A stretch of DNA of 64,000 nt from [Anoxybacillus] calidus (GTDB lineage Bacteria > Bacillota > Bacilli > Bacillales > Anoxybacillaceae): the NCBI RefSeq assembly GCF_013760845.1, contig NZ_JACDUU010000003.1, positions 244,606 to 308,605 on the forward strand. Reading direction: 5' to 3'. The translations under genes were made by a program, and so were the position numbers. A model generated the notes under the pieces. That model made no database searches. It saw nothing but the letters and a program-made list of their open reading frames with translations, and was not told where the DNA came from. Positions 1 through 12,446 of this stretch are shown one piece after another (position 1 is the first letter of the stretch; every line of letters starts with the position of its first letter).

Positions 1-2187
<2,187 letters not shown>

Positions 2188-2204
2188 TCGTTGAATGAAA
2201 GTGA

Positions 2205-3566
<1,362 letters not shown>

Positions 3567-3582
3567 TGGAACGATTTCAGAA

Positions 3583-3617
3583 AAGAACCTAACCAATATT
3601 TGGTTAGGTTCTTTTTG
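3583..3617 (+). terminator. Intrinsic terminator of the glycolytic operon
   Basis: Perfect 14-bp inverted repeat (3583-3596 against 3600-3613) with a 3-base loop followed by a T run, 16 bases after the eno stop. Confidence 0.93.
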
Positions 3618-3692
3618 TGAAAAATTTACATTTCTATATATTTCAATCATATTTATTAACAATAACTGTATTATTTAGAAAAAATAGGTTTC

Positions 3693-3810
3693 ATGGCTGA
3701 CACTTTGGTCGAGACACGCTATGGAAAATTACAAGGAAGTAAAAATGGAAGCGTTTACTATTGGGGGGTCGTACGCAAAAGCGCCGGTAGGAGAGCTCCG
3801 TTTTCATTAA
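3693..3810 (+). pseudogene. 5' remnant of a type-B carboxylesterase (Est55/PnbA-like)
   Basis: Reading from ATG 3693 gives MADTLVETRYGKLQG…GSVYYWG and then, one frame over, YAKAPVGELRFH before a stop. This is the N-terminus of type-B carboxylesterases (family pattern ETRYG.L.G…V..WKGIPYAKAPVGE.RF). A frameshift falls at the run of Gs near 3755. Everything after about residue 38 is missing; the family is normally about 490-500 residues. The remnant sits exactly where the AT-rich lanthipeptide block begins, which suggests the esterase gene was cut during that insertion. The homology is my reading of a short but distinctive segment. Confidence 0.65.
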
Positions 3811-3882
3811 GGAAAGAGATAAACTAAAGACTAAGGAGTAGGTTAGTAAGACATTGTTGTTCTAAGGTAATAAAATAGAAAT

Positions 3883-3909
3883 CCCCCACTGTCGAATCAT
3901 AAGTGGGGG
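3883..3909 (-). terminator. Hairpin downstream of the lanP-like gene
   Basis: Eight-bp GC-rich stem (CCCCCACT/AGTGGGGG, 11-base loop). On the minus strand it is followed by an AT-rich stretch, 30 bases after the protease stop. It probably ends the leftward lanthipeptide operon. Confidence 0.55.
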
Positions 3910-3939
3910 TGTTCATATAACTAAAAAATTATAAACAAT

Positions 3940-5370
3940 TTACTTAATTAATTCTAACGCTTTATTAACATTTATTAGTCCATATCCAAATTCAGGATCT
4001 TTCCCTTTTTTTCCAATATCTGTTGAGCTCTCTCTAAGAATTTTCTTAACCATAGACAATGTTAGTTTTTTGGTGTTTTTTTCCTTTTGTTCTGCAATTA
4101 GAACTCCGATAGCTCCTGCTACTTTTGATGAAGATACACTGGTACCGCCAGTGAGTACGTAACCATCTGGCAAATTCAAGATTTGACTAAGGATGGGTTT
4201 TGGTAAATCGATAGGATAGGTTGTTAAAGTTAGGGAAAATGGGTCGAGTTTCTGTTGAGATAACCACTCCGGACCATAATCCCCGCCTGGCGCTGCTACA
4301 GATATATTTCCGTAGTTAGAATAGAAGCTTCGTTCATCATTTTTATTAGTAGCCGCTACAGTGAGCAAGAAATGTATACCGCCACCAGGAAGATGTAGTT
4401 GCTTATCATTAGGAAATCCTCTTTGCTCAGCAAGTTTTTTTGGATTTCTTAAATCTAAGCCGTCATTTCCTGCACTAGCAACAACAATGACGCCTTTATC
4501 ATGTGCATATTTTACAGCGCGTTGGTATGCTTCTATGACAGCTTTATCCTCAGAACTATTTAAAGATTTATAGGTTCCAAGGCTTAAATTTATGACGTCT
4601 ACTCCATCATTTGCAGCTTCTATAATCGCTTTTACAATCCATGCTGATTCCGCTCCATCTTCCCAGTTATCCATTACTTTGTATGGTACAATACCTAAAT
4701 GTGGTCCTACACCTAACATTTTACCGTTGGCTGCTATCGTACCAGCGATCATGGTACCGTGCCCTATATTATCTTCAGTATCATGTACGTTTGGTACAAA
4801 TGATTTTCCTGGAGAAACAATGTTATTTTTTAAATCTGGATGGTTAAAGTCAATACCACTATCAATAATCGCTATCTTAACTTTATGGCTTCCCTTTTGC
4901 TTATTGAAACTCTCTCCATTTTCTGTGATTTTTTTAATATCCCATCCAAATAATTCGTACAGTTCTGCTTCTTCTAGTTTAGAACTTGAAAATGAAGATT
5001 TAACAATACTTTTTAATTGATAGGTTTCGGTTGTTTGATTGGTGAGTTCTCCTTTCCATGGAACAATGAATTCGGTTTCAGGTCCGATATATTGAATTTC
5101 GTTAGGGAATTTTTCCTTTAACGTTTCGACGATATCAGGTAGACTATTTTCAAGCTTAATAACGCCAATTTCAGGAATAATAGTTGTCTTGACGTTTTTA
5201 TAGTTTTGATTTAGTAATTTAATAAAATCGTCTGGGATTTTTGAATCATAAAAAACAATTATTTGCTTATATTTAGGTTGATCTTTTGCGTGTATCTCTT
5301 TTATAGGAAATACATATATAGAGAAAATAACTAAAAGAGAAATAGTAAGTTTAAATAGCAATCTCTTCAT
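3940..5370 (-). CDS. Secreted subtilisin-like leader protease (LanP/CylA-like)
   Basis: S8-family serine protease of 476 residues with a signal peptide (MKRLLFKLTISLLVIFSIYV…, to about residue 28) and a propeptide of roughly 120 residues. The catalytic residues are visible: Asp170 in IAIIDSGID, His204 in IGHGTMIAGT, oxyanion Asn302 in ASAGNDG and Ser411 in GGTSVSSSKVAGA. In cytolysin and cerecidin systems the equivalent enzyme (CylA/CerP) acts outside the cell and removes a short remaining leader ending in Glu. All three precursors here keep such a hexapeptide (GDVQPE). The start overlaps the end of the exporter gene by 20 bases, so the two are co-transcribed leftward. The substrate is inferred from context. 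Confidence 0.9.
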   Translation of the reverse strand: MKRLLFKLTISLLVIFSIYVFPIKEIHAKDQPKYKQIIVFYDSKIPDDFIKLLNQNYKNVKTTIIPEIGVIKLENSLPDIVETLKEKFPNEIQYIGPETEFIVPWKGELTNQTTETYQLKSIVKSSFSSSKLEEAELYELFGWDIKKITENGESFNKQKGSHKVKIAIIDSGIDFNHPDLKNNIVSPGKSFVPNVHDTEDNIGHGTMIAGTIAANGKMLGVGPHLGIVPYKVMDNWEDGAESAWIVKAIIEAANDGVDVINLSLGTYKSLNSSEDKAVIEAYQRAVKYAHDKGVIVVASAGNDGLDLRNPKKLAEQRGFPNDKQLHLPGGGIHFLLTVAATNKNDERSFYSNYGNISVAAPGGDYGPEWLSQQKLDPFSLTLTTYPIDLPKPILSQILNLPDGYVLTGGTSVSSSKVAGAIGVLIAEQKEKNTKKLTLSMVKKILRESSTDIGKKGKDPEFGYGLINVNKALELIK

Positions 5371-7501
5371 TTTGATCCCCCTTTTGTTTTCTAGTATATA
5401 AGTTGTAATAAAAACCTTTATTTTTTAGCAGTTCTTGATGATTTCCAATTTCTACAATCTTTCCGTCCTTTAATACAATAATTCGGTCTGCATCCACAAT
5501 AGTTGTTAATCTGTGGGCAATTATGATTTGTGTACAGTCTAATCTTCGTAAATTTTGCTGAACACGTATTTCAGAAAGGTTGTCTAGTGCTGAAGTTGCT
5601 TCATCTAGAATTAGTATTTTTGGTTCATTTACTAAAGCTCTTGCTAAAAGCAATCTTTGTCTCTGTCCTCCAGAGAAGTTGCTTCCACCTTCAGATATCA
5701 TTGTATAATATCCCATTGGCTGTTTAATGATTTCTTCGTGTATATCTGCCAGTTTACATGCCTCTATTACTTTTTCAAAGGGCACTTGATCATTTAGAAG
5801 ACGAATATTTTCAAGAATACTTCCGTGAAACAATCGAGTTTCTTGTAGTACCGCACCTATTTGACTGCGTAAATGATGCAAATCTAGCTCTTCAATTGGT
5901 TTTCCATCAAAGGTAATACTGCCCTCAGTTGGTGAATAGAGACCTAAAATCAATTTAGCCAATGTGCTTTTTCCTGAGCCGGATTGCCCTACAATAGCAA
6001 TTTTTTCTCCAGCATTTATACTTAGGTTAATGGAGGAAATGATTTCCTTTCCAAATTTATCATACTTAAAAGAAACATTTTTTAATTCAATTTTTCCACT
6101 TAAATTTTCTAGTTCTAATCCGTCCGTTTTTTCTGTTTTGCTGTCGACAACATCTTGAAGTCGTTGTATGTAATTTCCTAATAGGAGAAATTGAGAGTAA
6201 GTGGTTCCTATTGATGCGATAGGTACCATAAGTGATGTGGCTAGCGACGTAAATCCGAGAACCTCACCTAGTGTAACTTTCCCCTGTAATACAAAATATG
6301 AACCTATCCAGAGCAAGAGCAGAGGTGTAATGAATTGTATTCCCGAGCTAAGGGTTTCTAAAGATGAACTAAGAAAGTTTTGTTTTTGAGAAACTTTTAG
6401 TTGATTGTGAAACAAGTTGTGCCATTGGTCAAATACCTTTTTCTCAGCACCTAGTACCTTGATATCACAGATGCCATGAATAATTTCTGTTAAGTAGCTT
6501 TGTGTCTTTGTTTGGGCAGCTAAATTCTGAATTGATAGCCTTCTAATCCACTGAGTACTTAACAACGTTATAGTAATGATGATAATACAAAGAAATATAA
6601 CTAAGAGACTTAATTTCCAATTAATATAAAACATCATTGCTGCATACCCAATTATTAGAATCATATCAATCACTAGGGATATTACCCTTGATGAAAGAAT
6701 TTGTCTAATAAATACAGTTGAATTGGCTCGGAATATCAAGTCACCACTTGTTCTAGTCTCAAAAAAAGAGTAATGTAAATTTAGCAATCTTGAAATAAAA
6801 TCAGACATCATGGAAGAGTCCATTAAAGTTTGAAGTCTAGATATCATATATACGCGTAGAGTAGAAAATAATTGGTGGGATAAATATAGAGTAAGCACCC
6901 CAAATCCAACAGTCGTAATATATTCTTTATTATTAGGTAAAATTACATTATCAGTAATCCACTGAGTGAATTTCGGAATTATCAATCCAATTCCCTGTAG
7001 TAGAAGAGAAATGAGCATTATGCTGGTGAGTATTTTTTTTTGCTTTAAAATATGGGTAATAAGAAAATTGAGTTTCCTGCTTTTTTTTCTTACAGTAAAG
7101 TTTGAGTTAGGATTAAATGTCAAAATATAGCCTGAAAAAGATTTCTTGAATTCGTCTGAACTAACTTTTCGTCTGCCGTTGGCGGGATCTACAATAGTAA
7201 TACTGTTATTGGCTATTTTCTCCACAACAACATAGTGTTTTTCCTCCCAAAAGATTATGGCTGGTAGTGAGACTTCTCTCAATAAGGAGGGGTCAGCTTT
7301 ATAAGCTTTACCATTTAAATGAAATACTTTTCCCATTTCAATCAAATCGTAAAGAGAAGTTCCCTTTTTGGAAGATCCAAATTCTTCTCGTAGTTGAGGA
7401 AGAGTGATATGAAAGCCATAATAACCTAGTATCATTCCGAGGCATGCTAACCCGCATTCACTATGTTCCATTTGCTCAATATATGGTACTTTTTTCCGCA
7501 T
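5351..7501 (-). CDS. Lanthipeptide exporter with C39 leader peptidase (LanT)
   Basis: Bifunctional ABC transporter of 716 residues. The N-terminal C39 cysteine peptidase has Cys16 (HSECGLACLG), a His in EEKHYVVVE and an Asp in TIVDPANG; it cuts leaders after Gly-Gly. A six-helix membrane domain follows (about 150-430). The C-terminal nucleotide-binding domain has Walker A GQSGSGKST (about residue 506), signature SGGQRQR (about 607) and Walker B LILDEATSALD (about 629). All catalytic elements are intact. It would export and trim the modified precursors made from the divergent operon. It overlaps both neighbours (LuxR-type gene upstream, protease downstream), so the three form one leftward operon. 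Confidence 0.95.
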   Translation of the reverse strand: MRKKVPYIEQMEHSECGLACLGMILGYYGFHITLPQLREEFGSSKKGTSLYDLIEMGKVFHLNGKAYKADPSLLREVSLPAIIFWEEKHYVVVEKIANNSITIVDPANGRRKVSSDEFKKSFSGYILTFNPNSNFTVRKKSRKLNFLITHILKQKKILTSIMLISLLLQGIGLIIPKFTQWITDNVILPNNKEYITTVGFGVLTLYLSHQLFSTLRVYMISRLQTLMDSSMMSDFISRLLNLHYSFFETRTSGDLIFRANSTVFIRQILSSRVISLVIDMILIIGYAAMMFYINWKLSLLVIFLCIIIITITLLSTQWIRRLSIQNLAAQTKTQSYLTEIIHGICDIKVLGAEKKVFDQWHNLFHNQLKVSQKQNFLSSSLETLSSGIQFITPLLLLWIGSYFVLQGKVTLGEVLGFTSLATSLMVPIASIGTTYSQFLLLGNYIQRLQDVVDSKTEKTDGLELENLSGKIELKNVSFKYDKFGKEIISSINLSINAGEKIAIVGQSGSGKSTLAKLILGLYSPTEGSITFDGKPIEELDLHHLRSQIGAVLQETRLFHGSILENIRLLNDQVPFEKVIEACKLADIHEEIIKQPMGYYTMISEGGSNFSGGQRQRLLLARALVNEPKILILDEATSALDNLSEIRVQQNLRRLDCTQIIIAHRLTTIVDADRIIVLKDGKIVEIGNHQELLKNKGFYYNLYTRKQKGDQNEEIAI

Positions 7502-7727
7502 ATTCCTCTTCCTTTATAATTTCTTTAATGTCTAACCATCCCATGTGATAAACAAGAATTCCTATTTTAACTCTAGAAGATACTTGGAATTTGTTTTTAA
7601 TTGATGACACAATCTCTCCTACTCTTCTTCTACTGATAAATAATTGTTTGGCTATCTCAGTATCCTTATATCCCTTGGCGATGAGAAGTGCAACTTCCTT
7701 TTCCCGTTCACTTAGAAAAGGTTGCAA
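7476..7727 (-). CDS. Stand-alone LuxR-type helix-turn-helix regulator
   Basis: Eighty-three residues consisting almost only of a GerE/LuxR-type DNA-binding domain (LSEREKEVALLIAKGYKDTEIAKQ… then SRRRVGEIVSSIKNKF). There is no receiver or ligand domain. The start is TTG 7727, with an AGGGG ribosome site a few bases upstream. It overlaps lanT by 26 bases. Small GerE-like regulators occur in other Bacillus class II lanthipeptide clusters. Its position beside the divergent precursor promoter suggests that it controls one or both operons; that role is inferred. Confidence 0.82.
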   Translation of the reverse strand: MQPFLSEREKEVALLIAKGYKDTEIAKQLFISRRRVGEIVSSIKNKFQVSSRVKIGILVYHMGWLDIKEIIKEEEYAEKSTIY

Positions 7728-7972
7728 TTTAATCCCCTACCTTAATAAATTGATAGATAGTTTGAAATATAGTTTAATATTACCAATAATCACAATAAAA
7801 TCCTTATCAAACCTAGAGACGAACCTACAAAAAACTTCTAATTTACGCTTCAATATGGTTAATTATAATACATAATCTCACCTTCCTATTTATGATAAAT
7901 AGGTAAAATATTAATAGATGTAAAAATTAGATAAAAAGGTAAAATTTAGTATACGCAAAATATTATATAATT

Positions 7973-8053
7973 GATATGTGTAATTTGTAAATATTGTATT
8001 ATTTGTAAAATATTAATTTTATATGTATTATTTGTAAATATTAAGTTTATATG
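7973..8053. promoter_or_regulatory. Repeated TTTGTAAA half-sites upstream of the precursor promoter
   Basis: Three copies of ATTTGTAAA(A)TATT lie at about 7983, 8001 and 8030. The last two belong to a 28-29 bp direct repeat (7997-8025 and 8026-8053). The same half-site forms the palindrome at 12467-12486 in front of the CylR2-like gene. They are likely regulator-binding sites 90-170 bases upstream of the −35. Confidence 0.5.
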
Positions 8054-8145
8054 TGAATATTAGGTTAAATTAAATATGAATCCAGCTGTTTAATTAATGA
8101 TAGATATTTATACATATTTCAACGATTGTGATAGTTCATAAAATC

Positions 8146-8174
8146 TTGACCTATATGAGTGTAAGTATTATAAA
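8146..8174 (+). promoter_or_regulatory. Probable sigma-A promoter of the precursor operon
   Basis: TTGACC (8146-8151), 17-base spacer, TATAAA (8169-8174). Each box matches consensus at five of six positions. The resulting leader of about 200 bases before the first precursor shows no riboswitch fold that I recognise. The rest of 7728-8382 is very AT-rich and without a credible gene. Confidence 0.6.
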
Positions 8175-8382
8175 AGCTTACTCAGTCAACTTAGTGATCT
8201 GTAAACGGAAGAAAGAGTTCACTGGCTGATGGTTTCCATCTGGATGATATGTGCATGATAGGATTGAGTAGGAATTGTAGGAAATGATAAAAAGAAAAAA
8301 ATGCAATTTTGCGAAGTAAAAAATCTTTTCAAACTAAGGTACAGTTAAATTGATCATAAGATTAGAAGGGAGGTTGGATAAA

Positions 8383-8571
8383 ATGAATCGTTTACAAGTC
8401 CTTAAATCTATAAAAGAGAATCATCCATCGGGTGAAACGTTAGTGGAGGTTTCTAAGGAAGAATTAGAAAGAGTGTATGGCGGTGGAGATGTACAGCCAG
8501 AAACAACCACTCCTTGTGCCTATACTATAGGAGTGACTATCGGTATTACTCTCTCTATGTGGAAATGTTAA
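8383..8571 (+). CDS. Class II lanthipeptide precursor 1
   Basis: Sixty-two residues from ATG 8383, chosen because AGAAGGGAGG lies nine bases upstream and because it matches the starts of the two following precursors. The leader has the conserved (V/I)..NHPSGE.LVEVS.EEL.RVYGG pattern. A Gly-Gly site is followed by GDVQPE, as in the cytolysin precursors (GDVQAE). The core begins TTTPCAYTIG and ends LSMWKC; it has Thr and Ser residues for dehydration and two Cys (core 5 and 22) for two thioether rings. It differs most from the other two, with a Trp and Lys at the end. A 160-base gap separates it from precursor 2. Confidence 0.93.
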   Translation: MNRLQVLKSIKENHPSGETLVEVSKEELERVYGGGDVQPETTTPCAYTIGVTIGITLSMWKC

Positions 8572-8731
8572 TCTTGTGTAGTCGAAAGAACTCAAAGATC
8601 ACTTTTATGGTGACTGAGTAGAGAATCGTGGTTTGGGGATATATAGCTATATTACCAGCTCTAGTTTGTACGGAACTTATGAAATTATTATTCATTGATA
8701 GTACAAATAAGAGAAAGAAAGGGGAAGAACA

Positions 8732-8917
8732 ATGACACGTAATCAAGTTCTTGAGGCAATTCATCAAAACCACCCATCTGGTGAAAGATTAGTAGAAGTT
8801 TCTGCGGAAGAATTGCAACGTGTATACGGAGGCGGGGATGTGCAGCCGGAAACAAGTCCTGCTTGTGTAACAATTGGTATTGGAATAGGTATAGGAATTT
8901 CAAAATTATTCTGTTAA
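8732..8917 (+). CDS. Class II lanthipeptide precursor 2 (short-subunit type)
   Basis: Sixty-one residues, ribosome site AAGAAAGGGG. The leader is nearly identical to precursor 3. After Gly-Gly and GDVQPE, the 21-residue core starts TSPACVTIG and ends ISKLFC. It has Cys at core 5 and 21 and Ser at 17, exactly the positions in the short cytolysin subunit CylLS (starts TTPACFTIGLG, ends AKFC), so the same two-ring topology is expected. The middle is an unusual Ile-Gly alternation (IGIGIGIGI). Confidence 0.94.
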   Translation: MTRNQVLEAIHQNHPSGERLVEVSAEELQRVYGGGDVQPETSPACVTIGIGIGIGISKLFC

Positions 8918-8938
8918 AAGAAAGGGGTAAATAAAACA

Positions 8939-9127
8939 ATGACACGTAATCAAGTTCTTGAGGTAATTCATCAAAATCACCCATCTGGTGAAAGATTGGT
9001 AGAAGTTTCTATGGAAGAATTGCAGCGTGTATATGGCGGTGGGGATGTGCAACCAGAAACGACCACTGTTTGCGCGATAGGTGGAGGCATTTCTTTAGGT
9101 ATTGCACTTTCCAAATTGTTTTGCTAA
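8939..9127 (+). CDS. Class II lanthipeptide precursor 3
   Basis: Sixty-two residues, 21 bases after precursor 2, with the same ribosome site and almost the same leader, so a recent tandem duplication is likely. After GDVQPE the core starts TTTVCAIGGG and ends LSKLFC; Cys at core 5 and 22, Ser at 12 and 18. The centre differs from precursor 2 (Gly-Gly-Gly, then SLGIAL), so the duplicates have diverged in the core while the leader stayed fixed. An attenuator hairpin follows immediately. Confidence 0.94.
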   Translation: MTRNQVLEVIHQNHPSGERLVEVSMEELQRVYGGGDVQPETTTVCAIGGGISLGIALSKLFC

Positions 9128-9145
9128 GAGTATCTATAATAAAAG

Positions 9146-9185
9146 AAAGCCATAGGTAAGGGATCCTTACACTATGGCTTTTTTG
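9146..9185 (+). terminator. Attenuator between precursors and lanM
   Basis: Stem AAAGCCATAG plus GTAAGG pairs with CCTTAC plus CTATGGCTTT across a three-base loop, with a single bulge, and is followed by a T run. Such partial terminators commonly make precursor mRNA more abundant than synthetase mRNA. Confidence 0.85.
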
Positions 9186-9218
9186 ACTGATAGTAATAGC
9201 AATAGAGGAGTGAGTAGA

Positions 9219-12200
9219 TTGAAACTCGATGTTACTATGAAACGATTACGCCTTTCAGATGAATTATATAAATCGTTGTCGATCAAGGAAAGAATCCAAA
9301 TAATGGATGATCTTGATCATATTCATTTAACCCAGGAGCAAATAAAAAATCATTCAAATAAATGGAAAGATTTTGCTCTGTTGAACGATCAAACATTCAA
9401 AGAGCGGTTAGAAATTGAGGGTTTAGATGAAGAACTGTTCTCTAAGGTATTAGAAGTATCTAAAAATGAAGAATGGACACATAAATATAAGTTTAGCGAG
9501 AACCAAAGACCAAGTTGGATGAATGAAATCGATGAAGCTTTTTGGATTAACCGTGCAGAACCTTTACCGAAATATGATCAAGTAGATCTTAGTGTTGCTT
9601 TCCGTCCATTCATCTTATGGGCGAGAAATAAACTTAATCAATTTTACCAGGAAAATCCTTCTCTTGCTCAAAAGGTAATCTGGGAGGAATTATTAGAATC
9701 TATTATACATAACCTAGCACACGGACTAGCAAGCATCGGAGCGCGAACTATCGTTTTAGAATTGCACATTGCTAAGCAGTTAAATGAGCTAACAGGGGAT
9801 ACTCCTGAGGAAAGATATGAATCATTTATCAGAACCAAATTAATTAATCCGGATTGTTTAGAGTTTATATATAAAGAATACCCTGTGCTTGCAAGAGTGC
9901 TTATGAGTCGAACTAGCTATTTTGTGAATGCTATGACAGAAGCTTTAAGTCGTTATATTAATGACTATGAACAGATTCGTGACTGCTTTATAATTGAGAA
10001 GCCTCCTCTCCTTAAGTCTGTTTCTGCTGGATTAGGCGATTCACATCAACAAGGACGTTCTGTCATAAAGTTTCAATTTGCTTCAAATCAAGAAGTTCTA
10101 TATAAGCCAAAATCCCTTAGTGTAGCGGTTCATTTTCACCAACTACTGGAATGGATAAATAAGAAGGGGTTCCGGCCAGAATTAAAGGGTTATAAAATCA
10201 TAGATCGGCATTGTTATTCTTGGGAAGAATTGGTTAAACATGAAGATTGTAAGAAAGAGGAACAAATTCAGAATTATTATAAGCGTCTTGGCGGGTACTT
10301 AGCTGTTTTATATGTGTTAAATGGTGCGGATTTCCATCATGAGAATATCATTGCAAATGGAGAATTCCCGAAATTAATAGACTTGGAAACTATATTTCAT
10401 CATGTTCCTGAGATAAAAATTGAGGAAACTGCTGAGGTAAAAGCAAAATTAATGGTAGTAAATTCAGTTTTAGGAACGGGACTACTACCGCATTTGTTTT
10501 TCAGAAGTGCAGATGGTCGTGGAGTAGATATAAGTGGTATTAGTACAAAGGCACAAGAGCTCCCTATACCTATATTGCAGGTGGAAAATGAAGGGACTGA
10601 CGAAATGCGTTTTGTTCGTAAAAAAGCAATCTTGAAAACAAATTATTATAATGCCCCGAAATTAAATGGAAAAATAGTAGGAGCAGCAGACTATATTGAC
10701 TTTATTATTGAAGGATTTAAAAATGCTGGGCGGATTATTTTAAATAATAAAGAAGAGCTAATTAGCGAAACAGGACCACTTTCAAAGTTTAAAGACGTGG
10801 AAATTCGCATTATAATACGCCCTACACAGTATTACGGAAACTTCATTCTGGAATCTCAACATCCAGATTATATGAGAGATTGGATAGAACGTGATAAGCT
10901 CTTAGACCGTCTGTGGTTCACAGTTTTAGATACACGTCAAATTCCGTTCGAAAAAAGGGATTTGCTTAATGGAGACATCCCAATTTTTACAACCAAACCA
11001 GGAAGTAGGGATCTCATTACTAGCTCAGGAGAGAGAATACCTAATTTCTTTAAAAAAGCCAGCTATGATATATCGGTAGAACGTATTGCGGGTTTAACCA
11101 TGGGAAATATTGAACAACAGGCCCGATGGATTGAAGCGTCAATTGCGAGCAATTGTAAAGAAAAAATTAGCATTAAACAATATCATTTTTCTCCGGAAGA
11201 CTTAAACAATGTCGATACTAATTTATTTGTGGAAGAGGCAAAAAAAATCGGTTACCGACTTGCAGAACAAGCTATCATTGGCAACAGAAACGATGCTGCT
11301 TGGATCGGACTTGTTACAAATTACTATGGTCAATGGCAGGTTTCTGCTTTAGATCAAAGTCTGTACAATGGCTTAAGTGGAATTGCATTATTTTTAGCTT
11401 ATTTAGGTAAGGTTACAAATGAAAAAGATTTTACTAAATTAGCACTACAGGCTGTTGAAACGATTATACACAGTCCTATTCATTCAAAAAGTTTCTGTAG
11501 CGCATTTTATGGACAAGCATCAACATTATATACACTAGCTCATTTTATTACATTATATGGAAAACAGAAAACATGGGATTCATATTTAAATAGAGTTTTA
11601 ACTAATATTGAAAGGAATGTAAGGAGTGATAATTTTTATGATCTCCTTGGAGGTAGTGCTGGTATCATCCATATTCTTTTAAATATTTCTGAACAATTTG
11701 AAAGTGAATATGCTCTTCATATTGCTCAAATGTACGGTGATCATTTACTTAAAAACAAAGTTATGACGGATAAAGGGGTGGGATGGCGAGATCAGGTCAG
11801 TCAAAATTTGCTGGGAGGCTTTTCACACGGAACCAGTGGTATTGCTTGGTCATTATTGCGTTTACACAAGTTAACATCCAAACAAGATTATTATGAAACA
11901 GCATTAGAAGCTATTCGATATGATCGTTCGCTGTATGATCCAAATGAAAATAATTGGTTGGATTTAAGATGTTCAGAGCATAAAGACAGTGATTTTGCTG
12001 CTGCATGGTGTCACGGTGCAGCTGGAATTGGGTTAAGTCGCGTTTTATATTTAGCATATCTAAATGAACAGTTACTATTGCAAGAAATCGAAACGGCTGT
12101 ATCTACTACTCTCATGTCTGGAATGGGGAGAAGTCATTGCCTTTGTCATGGTGATTTAGGAAATGCGGAACTGTTTTATATGGCAGGATCGATGCTTGGG

Positions 12201-12416
12201 AGAACAGAATGGGTTCGTATGGCTGAAGCAATTGGAATGAACGTAATCCAAGAGAGAAAGCAAAATGGAAAATATAATACAGGTGTTCCTCGCCAAATAG
12301 AAATACCTGGTTTGTTTTTGGGTATTTCTGGTATAGGATATCAGCTGTTACGATTGTCCCATCCTCAGCAAGTTCCATCCGTATTAACTTTAGAAAAACC
12401 AATTGAAAGCAAATAA
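9219..12416 (+). CDS. lanM: Class II lanthipeptide synthetase LanM (CylM-like)
   Basis: Bifunctional enzyme of about 1066 residues. The N-terminal half is the DUF4135-type dehydratase, which phosphorylates and eliminates Ser/Thr to Dha/Dhb. Conserved stretches include KPKSLSVAVHFHQLL, GADFHHENIIANGE and KLIDLETIFHH. The C-terminal half is the LanC-like cyclase with zinc ligands in WCHGAAG (Cys931-His932) and CLCHGDLG (Cys976-His977), plus GGFSHGTSGIAW. Translation probably starts at TTG 9219, because AGAGGAG lies eight bases upstream; the in-frame ATG at 9174 lies inside the attenuator stem. It would act on all three precursors. A terminator follows at once. Confidence 0.96.
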   Translation: MKLDVTMKRLRLSDELYKSLSIKERIQIMDDLDHIHLTQEQIKNHSNKWKDFALLNDQTFKERLEIEGLDEELFSKVLEVSKNEEWTHKYKFSENQRPSWMNEIDEAFWINRAEPLPKYDQVDLSVAFRPFILWARNKLNQFYQENPSLAQKVIWEELLESIIHNLAHGLASIGARTIVLELHIAKQLNELTGDTPEERYESFIRTKLINPDCLEFIYKEYPVLARVLMSRTSYFVNAMTEALSRYINDYEQIRDCFIIEKPPLLKSVSAGLGDSHQQGRSVIKFQFASNQEVLYKPKSLSVAVHFHQLLEWINKKGFRPELKGYKIIDRHCYSWEELVKHEDCKKEEQIQNYYKRLGGYLAVLYVLNGADFHHENIIANGEFPKLIDLETIFHHVPEIKIEETAEVKAKLMVVNSVLGTGLLPHLFFRSADGRGVDISGISTKAQELPIPILQVENEGTDEMRFVRKKAILKTNYYNAPKLNGKIVGAADYIDFIIEGFKNAGRIILNNKEELISETGPLSKFKDVEIRIIIRPTQYYGNFILESQHPDYMRDWIERDKLLDRLWFTVLDTRQIPFEKRDLLNGDIPIFTTKPGSRDLITSSGERIPNFFKKASYDISVERIAGLTMGNIEQQARWIEASIASNCKEKISIKQYHFSPEDLNNVDTNLFVEEAKKIGYRLAEQAIIGNRNDAAWIGLVTNYYGQWQVSALDQSLYNGLSGIALFLAYLGKVTNEKDFTKLALQAVETIIHSPIHSKSFCSAFYGQASTLYTLAHFITLYGKQKTWDSYLNRVLTNIERNVRSDNFYDLLGGSAGIIHILLNISEQFESEYALHIAQMYGDHLLKNKVMTDKGVGWRDQVSQNLLGGFSHGTSGIAWSLLRLHKLTSKQDYYETALEAIRYDRSLYDPNENNWLDLRCSEHKDSDFAAAWCHGAAGIGLSRVLYLAYLNEQLLLQEIETAVSTTLMSGMGRSHCLCHGDLGNAELFYMAGSMLGRTEWVRMAEAIGMNVIQERKQNGKYNTGVPRQIEIPGLFLGISGIGYQLLRLSHPQQVPSVLTLEKPIESK

Positions 12417-12446
12417 AACAGCACAGAATTCCTGTGCTGTTTTGTT
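12415..12446 (+). terminator. Intrinsic terminator after lanM
   Basis: AACAGCACAG (12417-12426) pairs with CTGTGCTGTT (12432-12441) across a five-base loop, followed by TTTGTTT. It overlaps the lanM stop codon. Confidence 0.9.

Noticed and set aside
3696..3708. GGCTGACACTTTG shared with the dispersed 23-bp element
   Set aside because: It falls inside the esterase remnant's coding sequence and lacks the second half of the element, so it is probably chance.
7973..8053. CRISPR-like array suggested by the 28-29 bp direct repeats
   Set aside because: The units are contiguous, imperfect and very AT-rich, with no spacers and no cas genes.
8161..8382. Possible riboswitch or T-box in the 200-base precursor leader
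   Set aside because: No T-box sequence, specifier loop or known riboswitch core could be found; only a weak GTAAG/CTTAC pairing.
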